The translations under genes and the position numbers were made by a program. From NCBI RefSeq assembly GCF_000773975.1, contig NZ_JRUQ01000062.1, positions 1 through 64,000 on the forward strand: a stretch of 64,000 bases of DNA, given 5' to 3'. Shown here piece by piece: positions 47,631 through 55,030 of the stretch (position 1 is the first letter of the stretch; each line of letters opens with the position of its first letter). This stretch comes from Erwinia typographi. GTDB lineage: Bacteria; Pseudomonadota; Gammaproteobacteria; Enterobacterales; Enterobacteriaceae. Below the pieces are notes generated by a model, which ran no database searches, was not told the DNA's origin, and saw only the letters and a list, made by a program, of their open reading frames with translations.

Positions 47631-49310
47631 TCAGTTAAACACGATCCCGGCGTCCTCCCCTATCAACCCTGCGAAGCGTTCCTGCAAGTCCACCAGCAGC
47701 GGCATTTCATAGTGCTTGCCAATGCCCCGACCTGAGCGCCCCATCACTGCCAGACCCAGCCGTGACATAACCTTACCAATGGCTGAGCGTGCGGCGGCCT
47801 CTTTAATATCTTCGCCCTGCGTTTCGCACCAAAGCATAAAGCGGTTGACCAGCTCGGCGGCGGTAACGTTAGCCTGACCATTAAACGGGTTGCCACTCCA
47901 TATCTCGCTGTAGATGTACTGGTATGCCGGGGGCAGGCTTGCCAGCTTTTCTTCCACCAGCGCAGAGGTAACAGGCGGTCGGCGGGGGTCAAAGTTGCCA
48001 AGGTCATAATCCAGCAGCCAGGCCAGCAGCTTTGCCGAACCGTTCTCTTTGATCCATTGGTGCAGGCGGTCAAAGTAACCCTTCTCCTGAGCCTTGCTCC
48101 CGTCCGGCTCCAGCACCAGATAGCGGCGCTCACGCATACCTGCGCGGATCACCCTGTCATGATTGCTGGCGAACACGAATCGGGCATAGTTCGGCATCGG
48201 CTCCGGGTCTTTCCCTTTGCGCTCAAGGTTAATCGTCGGCTCACTGATAATCGCTTTCAGCCTGTCGGATGCGCGGGGATCGGTCAGTTCAGCTTCATCA
48301 ACAAAAACGAACAGCTTGTTGGCAATCGTCCCGTTGAACCGCCCCGCTATCTGACCGGGGCCGTTCACCTGAACGCCATACATACCCAGCGCTTCAATGA
48401 TGGGCTTTACCATCGTGCCTTTACCCGTCCCCTCTATCGACTTCATCACCACGGCCACGGAGGGCTTCTCCTGCGGCTTCTGAAACAGATGGGCCAGCCA
48501 CCCCACCAGATACTGATAGGCTTCTTCATTGCCCGCGCAGATAACGGTTCGGAGGTGATCGAGATAGGGCGAACAGTCACCTGATTCAGGCTCCACAGCC
48601 AGACCGTTGAACAGGTTATAAACTCCTTCCGGGCAGAGGTCAGGATTTGGATAAAAGCCCACCCCCGCCAGCTTCTTGGCGTGGCCTGGCCACTGAAGCC
48701 AGGCTTCGCCCAGACGACGATTGGCAATGCGCCGGGTATCGAGAAAATTGTTCCTGAATGAGTTCAGCGTCTGGAAAGTGTGCGTTTCCCCGGTCACAGG
48801 GTTAGCACGCATACTGGCAACATGGTGATCGCCAAAGGCCAGAACGTGAGTATAAATTTCGTTCAGTTCCTGCAATGCCTCCAGCTCGCCGCCATCAATA
48901 GCCGTACCATCCCCCAGATGATGGAGCGCGGGCAGGTTCTCGCTTTCCCACTGCTCTTTCATTGCCGGAAGTTGCCCCGTCCAGTCCTCCAGCATTTCCC
49001 CCGCCTCAGAATAAAGCTGAACGCTTTTTACCCCCTCGGCTGCAAGCTTACGGGCAAGCATCGTTAGCCTGTCCTGGCTGATTTTCCCGGAACGGTATAC
49101 CCGCGCAAACTTGCGCCCGTTATCGATAACGTTAAGCGTTTCAAGCTCGGCAAGCTGGCGAACGCCCAGGGTGATCGGCGGGATGGTATCCCCGGTCTTG
49201 TTGTTGCTGGCGTAGTCCTTTGACAGTATCCAGGCGTTGGCCCCGGCGAAGATTACCGCTTCTTCGTTTTTGTCATCCGGGAGATGTTTAAGATTCGGTG
49301 CGTTTTTCAT
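47631..49310 (-). CDS. DUF5906-type replicative helicase (satellite replication protein)
   Basis: The 559-residue protein has an SF3/P4-like helicase core: Walker A SIEGTGKGTM (291-300), Walker B KLFVFVDEAE (332-341), and further conserved blocks LKAIISEPTINLERKGKD and NYARFVFASNHDRVI (sensor region). The N-terminal 200 residues show no clear primase or Toprim motif; SFRNNFLDTRRIANRRLGEAWLQWP is typical of DUF5906 proteins. The C-terminus may be a winged helix that binds origin DNA. It should replicate the excised island, probably acting on the GGTACAG repeats just downstream. Confidence 0.9.
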   Translation of the reverse strand: MKNAPNLKHLPDDKNEEAVIFAGANAWILSKDYASNNKTGDTIPPITLGVRQLAELETLNVIDNGRKFARVYRSGKISQDRLTMLARKLAAEGVKSVQLYSEAGEMLEDWTGQLPAMKEQWESENLPALHHLGDGTAIDGGELEALQELNEIYTHVLAFGDHHVASMRANPVTGETHTFQTLNSFRNNFLDTRRIANRRLGEAWLQWPGHAKKLAGVGFYPNPDLCPEGVYNLFNGLAVEPESGDCSPYLDHLRTVICAGNEEAYQYLVGWLAHLFQKPQEKPSVAVVMKSIEGTGKGTMVKPIIEALGMYGVQVNGPGQIAGRFNGTIANKLFVFVDEAELTDPRASDRLKAIISEPTINLERKGKDPEPMPNYARFVFASNHDRVIRAGMRERRYLVLEPDGSKAQEKGYFDRLHQWIKENGSAKLLAWLLDYDLGNFDPRRPPVTSALVEEKLASLPPAYQYIYSEIWSGNPFNGQANVTAAELVNRFMLWCETQGEDIKEAAARSAIGKVMSRLGLAVMGRSGRGIGKHYEMPLLVDLQERFAGLIGEDAGIVFN

Positions 49311-49319
49311 CTCATCACC

Positions 49320-49697
49320 TCAGTGGATCACTGGTTCAGGCACCTGCCCGGTTGCCAGAAACCCGGCAAGGCTTTCCATCGAGGTGTCAACGGCCCATAC
49401 GCCCGTTTCAGACAGGCAGTTATCCTTTCTGTCGTCCAGCGCGTCCATATCCAGCATCTGCCAGAACTTGCCAACGGTGCGGATTAAACCTTCATCAGGC
49501 CCGAACATTTCCACCAGCTTCTTCTCTATCGATTCGGTCAGCACCCAGAACAGCAGCGGCAGCGTGAGAGGCAGACACTGAGAGCCATGAACATAGACCG
49601 GCACACCGTTACGCTCAATGTTCAGGGTGATGTAGCTGTCTGCGATGATTTTTTTCGCCCAGAACAGATCTTCAGCTGTCAGCATTTCTTCGCTCAT
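49320..49697 (-). CDS. Satellite protein of unknown function (125 aa)
   Basis: I do not recognise this protein. It is 125 residues, acidic, starts MSEEMLTAEDLFWAKKIIAD and has a central hydrophobic stretch (LPLTLPLLFWVLTESIEKKL) that could be a membrane helix or a buried core helix. It lies in a run of overlapping small genes: its ATG overlaps the upstream gene's stop by four bases, and the helicase gene follows 9 bp later, so it is probably co-expressed with replication. Confidence 0.7.
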   Translation of the reverse strand: MSEEMLTAEDLFWAKKIIADSYITLNIERNGVPVYVHGSQCLPLTLPLLFWVLTESIEKKLVEMFGPDEGLIRTVGKFWQMLDMDALDDRKDNCLSETGVWAVDTSMESLAGFLATGQVPEPVIH

Positions 49698-49870
49698 TTT
49701 CCGGCCTCCGTTACAGGTGAAAACTCTTTAACAAAACGCTCAGGTGAATAGGTTACGGGGAATTTGTAACCGTCACGGATGAACCTGACGAAATTGAAGG
49801 CAACATCAGTAACGGTCACCAGTTCCCCGCGTCCGTCTTTCCAGCGGCTGTTAACTTGTGGTTCACGCAT
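49694..49870 (-). CDS. DUF4222-like small phage protein
   Basis: The 58-residue product from ATG 49870 (MREPQVNSRWKDGRG) contains the pattern TDVAFNFVRFIRDGYKFPVTYSPERFVKEFSPV, resembling the small beta-rich DUF4222 proteins found in lambdoid and P4-like elements. Function is unknown. It overlaps both neighbours (8 bases upstream, 4 downstream). Confidence 0.65.
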   Translation of the reverse strand: MREPQVNSRWKDGRGELVTVTDVAFNFVRFIRDGYKFPVTYSPERFVKEFSPVTEAGK

Positions 49871-50063
49871 GAGTATTCTCCCGCTGTGCCTGTTCTTCGA
49901 TAAGCCAGCCAGCAGCATGACCCGCCAGTTTTTTAACCAGTGCCGCAATAGCTGATACATCGCCATCGGTCATGTGGTGAGGATGGTCTTCCAGCATGGC
50001 GCAAACTATCTCGGCTTGATGGGCCATTTCAGCAGCCTGTTCCAGTGTGATTTCATGCGACAT
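49863..50063 (-). CDS. Small satellite protein (66 aa)
   Basis: From ATG 50063 the product is MSHEITLEQAAEMAHQAEIV..., 66 residues, predicted to be all-helical and acidic, with HHMTDGDVSAIAALVKKLAGHAAGWL. No known function. It overlaps its neighbours in the small-gene cluster upstream of the helicase. Confidence 0.6.
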   Translation of the reverse strand: MSHEITLEQAAEMAHQAEIVCAMLEDHPHHMTDGDVSAIAALVKKLAGHAAGWLIEEQAQRENTHA

Positions 50064-50259
50064 GACGCACCTCCGTAGCTTTCTGAATGTGTTCAAGCGC
50101 TGCATGGATCAGGGTATGAATGGCGGCAACCTTATTCGCTTCATACTCATCATGGTTGGTGAGCGTATCCATCCACATATCGAGAACGGCAATCGCCTGA
50201 AGGTTTAGCGCACGGGCATTTTCAGCGTGGCAAATGGCCTCAAAGGTTTGCTTATGCAT
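50053..50259 (-). CDS. Small satellite protein (68 aa)
   Basis: From ATG 50259 the product is MHKQTFEAICHAENARALNLQ..., 68 residues and helical. Its start overlaps the end of the Icd-like gene by 8 bases and its stop overlaps the next small gene, forming a tightly coupled run. Function unknown; similar small helical proteins are typical of P4-type early operons. Confidence 0.6.
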   Translation of the reverse strand: MHKQTFEAICHAENARALNLQAIAVLDMWMDTLTNHDEYEANKVAAIHTLIHAALEHIQKATEVRHVA

Positions 50260-50455
50260 TGCACACCCCCTGTGCAGGCAGGCGAGCCGCCAGTGAGAGA
50301 ATGAAATGAGGGGCCAGAATCCGGCGGGCTTCACGTTCGGTTGGAGCCTCAACAGACAGGCGGCAGGGTCTGGCGTTCTTGTCGTGACGGTTGAGCGCCA
50401 AAAAGCGCCAGGTGTAGGAATGCCGCCCTTGCGGGTGTGTGGTAATATCTTTCAT
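50252..50455 (-). CDS. Host cell division inhibitor Icd-like / Ash family protein
   Basis: The 67-residue product from ATG 50455 (GAGG 5 bases upstream) reads MKDITTHPQGRHSYTWRFLALNR and continues with RPCRLSVEAPTEREARRILAPHF, the characteristic core of Icd-like proteins of P1/P4-type elements, which have been linked to inhibition of host cell division. It is the 3' end of a much longer open frame reaching 51535, but the upstream part is hairpin-rich and opposed by another gene, so I annotate only the conserved segment. It heads the run of small early genes. Confidence 0.75.
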   Translation of the reverse strand: MKDITTHPQGRHSYTWRFLALNRHDKNARPCRLSVEAPTEREARRILAPHFILSLAARLPAQGVCNA

Positions 50456-50553
50456 AGCTGCCTCGTTATCGAGATTAACGGTGGTGGTTAGACGCCCTGG
50501 TACTGTTCGAGCAGTCCGGGGCGTTGTTTTAATAGACTCACACATGTTAGTGT

Positions 50554-50592
50554 ATATGCCTATTTGAATTAACCATAAACCTATAGGCATAT
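50554..50592. promoter_or_regulatory. Inverted repeat upstream of the ribbon-helix-helix gene
   Basis: Perfect 10-bp arms ATATGCCTAT (50554-50563) and ATAGGCATAT (50583-50592) are separated by 19 bp. They lie in the 139-bp gap between the divergent Icd-like and ribbon-helix-helix genes, with the right arm overlapping the latter's ribosome binding site. An autoregulatory operator is the simplest reading. Confidence 0.6.
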
Positions 50593-50594
50593 GC

Positions 50595-50783
50595 ATGTCA
50601 ATATCGAGAGACAAACAACCAAAAGGCAATGGAAGATCCCCAATGCTGCCTATCCGCATTCCTTCGGAGCTACGTAAGCAATTTGACGACTTGGCCCAAG
50701 AGGAAAACACCAGCACCAGCAACTGGTTAAAGGAATTGGGGCGAGAGGCTTTACGTATGAAAGGCATCGAACCAAAGGGCTGA
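50595..50783 (+). CDS. Ribbon-helix-helix-like small DNA-binding protein
   Basis: The 62-residue product ends with PMLPIRIPSELRKQFDDLAQ and EENTSTSNWLKELGREAL, i.e. one beta strand then two helices, the Arc/MetJ ribbon-helix-helix layout. It is one of only three island genes on the plus strand. It is encoded opposite the long open frame upstream of the Icd-like protein and has a perfect inverted repeat at its start. A repressor of the early genes is likely but unproven. Confidence 0.7.
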   Translation: MSISRDKQPKGNGRSPMLPIRIPSELRKQFDDLAQEENTSTSNWLKELGREALRMKGIEPKG

Positions 50784-51405
50784 CCTACAAAATTTTCGTA
50801 GGTTACTGACCCGATATCGTCGGGGTTGTGAGGCTCCCCGATAATTTCGGCGTACAAAGTTTGTGCAACTCTTGAAGAGTTTTGCAGGTGACAGTGCGTT
50901 ACCTGCAAGCGCTGAGCCTCCCCTCTTAAAGAGGGTGAGTTATCCGATTCGCTAAAAGATAGTCGGTTAACCTGCTGATATTCCGCGTTATGGTTTTTTC
51001 CATCATCCCTAAGGGCGGCATTCGCAGTGCTGCCTTTTTCATGGCGCAAATCTGCGCCATCTCCAACCGTCTGATTTTGCTTGATACATCCGAACGGAAT
51101 GATTGCCGAACCTAAGCACTGTTTATGTTCAGATGAACCGGAAAATTGTTCCTGTTCAGGTGAACCCGAATACTGTTCGTGTTTACCGTGCCATGAGCTA
51201 CAGGTTTGTGGAAGAATCAATGAGTTAGCCAAAAGAGGGGTAAACATTCTTTTATCTGTAATCAACGACTTAGCCGATTCTCGCGATTCGCGATAATCAA
51301 CTGAGTACGTATTTCGTACCCGGTTGACTGAACTCGGCATATCACCGAGTTTGATATGTGCGTGCATTAAAGGAACGCGCAAACTTTGAGCGGGACTCAA
51401 AGACC
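50783..51405. repeat. Dense array of short perfect hairpins
   Basis: This 750-bp stretch between the ribbon-helix-helix gene and the AntA gene holds at least ten short stem-loops: ACCTAC/GTAGGT (50783-50803), TCGGGG/CCCCGA (50820-50841), AACTCT/AGAGTT (50867-50881), TTGCAGGT/ACCTGCAA (50882-50908), CCCTCT/AGAGGG (50921-50935), ATGGCGCA/TGCGCCAT (51041-51060), TCGCG/CGCGA (51280-51292), GTACG/CGTAC (51305-51319), AACTCGG/CCGAGTT (51331-51351) and CTTTGAG/CTCAAAG (51384-51402). A minus-strand open frame runs through it (to 51535) but its composition is repeat-driven and its upper part resembles no protein I know. Any protein encoded here would be an Ash-type N-terminal extension. Confidence 0.65.
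51118..51190. repeat. 27-bp tandem repeat with internal dyads
   Basis: About 2.5 units with a 27-bp period start at 51121, 51148 and 51175 (GTTTATGTTCAGATGAACC, GTTCCTGTTCAGGTGAACC, GTTCGTGTTTACCG). Each full unit contains a GTTCA-nn-TGAAC dyad. The minus-strand frame would encode a 9-residue repeat. Confidence 0.7.
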
Positions 51406-51531
51406 CGTGCAGGCTTTGAGCGTCATAATTGTTGTCTGGTAACTGCCCCGAAAAAACCGGGCCAGTCTGCACAGTTACCGCTGAGGCCTTGCGGGCTGCG
51501 GGTTCTGCTGGGCATACCCCCTGTTGAATGT

Positions 51532-52344
51532 TCACGATAAGCCTCCCACACGTTTAACCAGCCAGCGTTGGGACAGCTCAGTGAGTTTTGTCTTTCGTTC
51601 TTCGGTAGCCGTATCCAGATCCAGCAAGGCGCAATCCCGGCTTTCCAGATAGGCCACCAGCGCCAGTTGGTCAGCATTCATATGGTCGCGTACCTTTTTG
51701 GCCTGTACGCCATTCTGTTTAGCCCACACTGGCGGGTGCATACCCAGCACCAGGCGATTGATGAAGGTGCTTTCATTGCTGTAGGCGAATCCTTTCTGGC
51801 TGTCGCCAGTGCGCTCAATGTAGCCCTTCATGGCATCTGTCATGCTCTTGTGGTCTTCACAAGCTGCCACGCGGTTTTGTCGCCATGTGGTAAGCGCTGC
51901 CTGATGTTCTTCGGGGGCTACACGGCGCAGGCGTTCTTCACAGTCGATAAAATATTGGCGGGCGAGTTTGCCCTGATAGTTGCGCTCAACCATCGAAAGC
52001 TCTTTACCCATGTTCAGGCTCAGGATGTAGTCATGTTCAATTCTCTGGCGAGATTTTGAGCTCCCCCGTTTGGGGGCGGTCAAATCTTCGACAACTACGT
52101 AATCAACACCCTCTACAAAACCGTATTGCTTAACTCGTGCTTTAATCCATGTAGTGAAGTCACGCCCTACCGCCAGAAAGGCATGAAGTTTGCGACCATG
52201 CACAGACTGAATGTCTTTGCCGCCAATATTGCTGATCGTCACCGGGATACGCGCAGCAAAGTTATTGTCTGAAATACCATTCTGGCTAGCCTCAGGGTGA
52301 GTTGGGGCGGTGCCAGTCAAGGCACTTAATTTTCTCTGAGTCAT
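51532..52344 (-). CDS. AntA/AntB-type phage antirepressor
   Basis: The 270-residue product has an AntA domain: IQSVHGRKLHAFLAVGRDF, TTWIKARVKQYGFVEGVDY and YILSLNMGKELSMVERN (about 46-130). Its own C-terminal half may bind DNA or a repressor. Antirepressors of this class inactivate phage repressors and trigger induction. In a satellite it could link island de-repression to helper signals, but no CI-type repressor is encoded here, so its partner is unknown. It is preceded by the alpA gene on the same strand. Confidence 0.85.
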   Translation of the reverse strand: MTQRKLSALTGTAPTHPEASQNGISDNNFAARIPVTISNIGGKDIQSVHGRKLHAFLAVGRDFTTWIKARVKQYGFVEGVDYVVVEDLTAPKRGSSKSRQRIEHDYILSLNMGKELSMVERNYQGKLARQYFIDCEERLRRVAPEEHQAALTTWRQNRVAACEDHKSMTDAMKGYIERTGDSQKGFAYSNESTFINRLVLGMHPPVWAKQNGVQAKKVRDHMNADQLALVAYLESRDCALLDLDTATEERKTKLTELSQRWLVKRVGGLS

Positions 52345-52482
52345 TTCTGTAGCTCCGAATTAGTCTTTAATTAGAGCCGCCGCGACAGCGTTAGGGATAC
52401 TGCAATATTTTTTGCGCAACACCACGCAACATTTTCTTTTCGCTGATCAGGCGATTTTGCGTGTGATTGCACGGTGAGCTTA

Positions 52483-52767
52483 CTAAGCCGATTTGCGGCT
52501 GTATGGGTTATTAACGTTCTCTACCGCCGGGGGATTACGAACCCACCACAGCACATCGGAGAGAAGCCAGGCGCAGCTATTGCGGCCAAAATGGCAACGG
52601 GCGGGGAAGCGGCCTTCCTGCTCCATCTTCCAGCGACTGGAACGGGAAAGGCTGGTGATCTCGCCGCATTCGTCCTCACGGATACGCTTGTCATACTTGA
52701 AAGCGTATTCCTCAAGGATGGTGCGGCGCTGCTCAGGAGTTGGCGGTATGAAGATAAGATTTTGCAT
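52483..52767 (-). CDS. alpA: AlpA-family transcription regulator
   Basis: The 94-residue product contains the MerR-like AlpA helix-turn-helix: KRIREDECGEITSLSRSSRW, then KMEQEGRFPARCHFGRN and AWLLSDVLWWVRN. AlpA proteins activate excision and early genes of P4-like and PICI elements. It lies between the int-proximal region and the antirepressor, the usual position in Gram-negative PICIs. The stretch upstream carries a 10-bp-phased repeat array that may be part of its control region. Confidence 0.88.
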   Translation of the reverse strand: MQNLIFIPPTPEQRRTILEEYAFKYDKRIREDECGEITSLSRSSRWKMEQEGRFPARCHFGRNSCAWLLSDVLWWVRNPPAVENVNNPYSRKSA

Positions 52768-53137
52768 GGTGCCTCCACTGTTTCTGCGTTATGGAAGCAA
52801 TAGTACTGTATGGTTGAACATGAATCCAACAAGAATGGAATCTATTAAAAAAACCATTAAATCTACTGAAATAAATTAAATCCACTGAGAAATTGCAAAA
52901 CTACAACAGTTCATAATTATGTTACTAATGCATTGAATTTAATTAATAAAAACAGTTAGATGGAATCAAAACTTCATAATATAAATGAACAACAAGGAAC
53001 GACAGCGAACGGACACGAACAGTAATGAACAACAATGAACAGTTATGAGACACAATGAGAGACAACCAGAGACAATGGAATGCAATGATGTGCATTCATA
53101 TGCAAAAACTTGCAAAAACATGCAAAAAGTTTTGCTG
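52768..53137. promoter_or_regulatory. AT-rich non-coding region upstream of alpA
   Basis: This 370-bp gap contains no credible gene. It is strongly AT-rich at 52,800-52,980 (runs of AATTAAT and AAATTAA) and then enters the decamer array at 52,981. Promoters for alpA should lie here, but no single consensus stands out. The sharp composition change relative to neighbouring genes is evident by eye. Confidence 0.5.
52981..53130. repeat. 15-unit array with exact 10-bp period
   Basis: Fifteen consecutive decamers keep perfect 10-bp register. Units 1-6 all end in GAAC (GAAC at 52987, 52997, 53007, 53017, 53027, 53037), units 7-10 end in GAGA, GAGA, CAGA and GGAA, and units 11-15 all start with TGCA (last three TGCAAAAACT, TGCAAAAACA, TGCAAAAAGT). 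The period equals about one DNA helical turn, so motifs fall on one face of the helix. Confidence 0.85.
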
Positions 53138-53788
53138 TCAGTTTTCATCATATACAGCTTTCAATGCCGCAGACGCTTTAGCATTGAAAGTCGCTCTCTT
53201 AATTCCTTTATCGGAAATCTTCTCCTTTTCTGCGAGCGCCAAGACATCTTTATAAATTTCAGAAATCTTTGGTTTATGGGTTTCCCCATATTTACCACTG
53301 GAGTGTTTATCGGCTAAAAGTTTTATTAGTAGCCCCATCATTTTTTGATTTCCTTTCTCCTCATCACTCTTACGGTGTTGACCACGCCCCGTTTTCCTTA
53401 CCTGTCCCACGATTTCAACTAATGATCTTCCGCCGAAAGCCATCATGTAATTTTGCCAATCATTACTATAATGAAAAGCGATAACAGCGTCCTTTATTCT
53501 TTCAATGATTTCTTTCGGTGTTATGTCTTCACTGATATAATCGTAGGCCGCTGCAAAGGCTAAATCGGCGTCTAACTCCTCGTTCACGCTTCCTACGCGT
53601 ATTTTTAAATAACGTATGTTCCTTGTTACTGCTTTCCTTATATCCTGTATTTCCTCAACATCATCTTCATTTAAATCTTTTACTTTAGTATTAGGGTTTA
53701 TTGCGTATATAGCATTAACCACCTCAGCAATGGTAACTAACCTTTGAGCTGCCAATCTCTCGAATGCATTTATATTTAATATTTTCAT
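53138..53788 (-). CDS. Unknown protein coupled to the integrase
   Basis: I do not recognise this 216-residue protein. It starts MKILNINAFERLAAQRL and is Lys/Glu-rich and helical, with no signal peptide or membrane helix. Features include DLNEDDVEEIQDIRKAVTRNIRYLK and a basic stretch QVRKTGRGQHRKSDEEKG. Its ATG overlaps the integrase stop codon (ATGA), so the two are co-translated. The gene is distinctly AT-rich relative to the integrase, suggesting a separate origin. Position suggests a role in excision control, immunity or host defence, but there is no direct evidence. Confidence 0.7.
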   Translation of the reverse strand: MKILNINAFERLAAQRLVTIAEVVNAIYAINPNTKVKDLNEDDVEEIQDIRKAVTRNIRYLKIRVGSVNEELDADLAFAAAYDYISEDITPKEIIERIKDAVIAFHYSNDWQNYMMAFGGRSLVEIVGQVRKTGRGQHRKSDEEKGNQKMMGLLIKLLADKHSSGKYGETHKPKISEIYKDVLALAEKEKISDKGIKRATFNAKASAALKAVYDEN

Positions 53789-55008
53789 TTCACACCTGCT
53801 TTTAAAATAATAATATTCTCATGGCTGCCAGCCAGAATCTCGAGCCGGGCATACCACTTATCAAGCGCATCCAGCTTCTCCGGCAGATACAAGCTACGGT
53901 TGTAAACCGCCATCACGCCAGGCAATGCATGACCAAGTAGTAGTTCAACGATATGTGGAGCAATACCCATATTGTTCAGCCCGGTGGAGAAGGAACGGCG
54001 TAAATCGTGAAGCGTCCACGGCTCTTTATGGCTGAAATCTTTATACAGCCTGCGCCCCTTCAGCGATACAGATGCGCGGGTGCGGTCTTCACCAAGCAAT
54101 AATCCAGATGTGCCAGTTTCCCGCTTCAACTCTTTCAGCCAGGGGCGAATACCTTCGGGAATGGAGCGAATTATTTTTTCTTTAGTTTTGCTGTGTTCCT
54201 TTGGAACAGTCCAGATCCACGAAGTGAAATCCCATTCAGACCATCGGGACAACCGGACTTCCATTGTTCGGGCACCAAACAGGGTAAGCACTTTAAGCAG
54301 ACGCAAATAATACGGGTGCTGATCATTGCTATAGGTGCAACGCCATACGTCCGCCAGCTCGGTATCAGATAATACCCGGTCACGCTGCCCGGAAGGTTTA
54401 CCCACATCTTGTATTGTGAGGATAGCCAGCGCATCACTGGAAGCATAACGACGAACCCGGCAGAACCTGAGCGCCTGCTTAGAAATCTGGAACATTCTCC
54501 CAGCGGTAACCGGCTGCTTTTTATTTATCTCATCAAAACAGGCGATCCAGTGGCGGGTTTCACATCGAGTAAGCGGGTAATGCCCAATACGTGAATAGAT
54601 GTGTTTACGCAGTTGAGCGCGGGTCATATCTTCGTCGCTGCGTTTATGCCGGGCATAATTCACCAGCCAGTATTCGAGAGCATCTTGGACAGTTACAGGC
54701 TTCAGAGTTTCTTCAGTGCTTATGACAAGTTCAAGCTTCGGATCGAGTCCACCAGCAAGCCATTGCCTGCACTGCTCACGCTTGTCACGCGCCATCTTCA
54801 ACGACATGTCTGGATAACGACCCAGCGTCAACCTCTCCAGGCGGCTACCACGCCCACCCAGACGATAAGAGAACACCCAACTTAGTTGTCCCTGCTTAGA
54901 AGCCCGGACACTCAACCCTTCACCATCAGCGAACATTGCCGGGGTTTCTCTTTCGGCTCCGGCCAGCGACCTGAGTTTTTTATCACTCAGTTTATTTGTG
55001 CCTGACAT
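53785..55008 (-). CDS. int: P4-type tyrosine integrase
   Basis: The 407-residue product from ATG 55008 (GGAGG 4 bases upstream) has the N-terminal DUF4102-type arm-binding domain (KLSDKKLRSLAG ... LGRYPDMSLKMARDK), a SAM-like core-binding domain and the catalytic domain with R247 (LFGARTME), H334 and R337 (LHDLRRSF), H360 (LLGHAL) and nucleophile Y369 (AVYNRS). It is adjacent to attR, as usual for this family. An in-frame extension upstream runs through the attachment repeat and is rejected. Confidence 0.95.
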   Translation of the reverse strand: MSGTNKLSDKKLRSLAGAERETPAMFADGEGLSVRASKQGQLSWVFSYRLGGRGSRLERLTLGRYPDMSLKMARDKREQCRQWLAGGLDPKLELVISTEETLKPVTVQDALEYWLVNYARHKRSDEDMTRAQLRKHIYSRIGHYPLTRCETRHWIACFDEINKKQPVTAGRMFQISKQALRFCRVRRYASSDALAILTIQDVGKPSGQRDRVLSDTELADVWRCTYSNDQHPYYLRLLKVLTLFGARTMEVRLSRWSEWDFTSWIWTVPKEHSKTKEKIIRSIPEGIRPWLKELKRETGTSGLLLGEDRTRASVSLKGRRLYKDFSHKEPWTLHDLRRSFSTGLNNMGIAPHIVELLLGHALPGVMAVYNRSLYLPEKLDALDKWYARLEILAGSHENIIILKAGVK

Positions 55009-55030
55009 ACCCCTCCAGAACCGCCAGCTG

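Noticed and set aside
50252..51535. A single 427-codon open frame on the minus strand
   Set aside because: Only the last 67 codons resemble a family (Icd-like). The rest is rich in hairpins and repeats, is opposed by a plausible ribbon-helix-helix gene, and has no recognisable domain. I annotated the conserved end and treated the rest as structured DNA, while noting the uncertainty.
53045..53317. Plus-strand frame running through the decamer array
   Set aside because: Its start and early sequence come from the 10-bp repeat, and it overlaps the better-supported minus-strand gene coupled to int.
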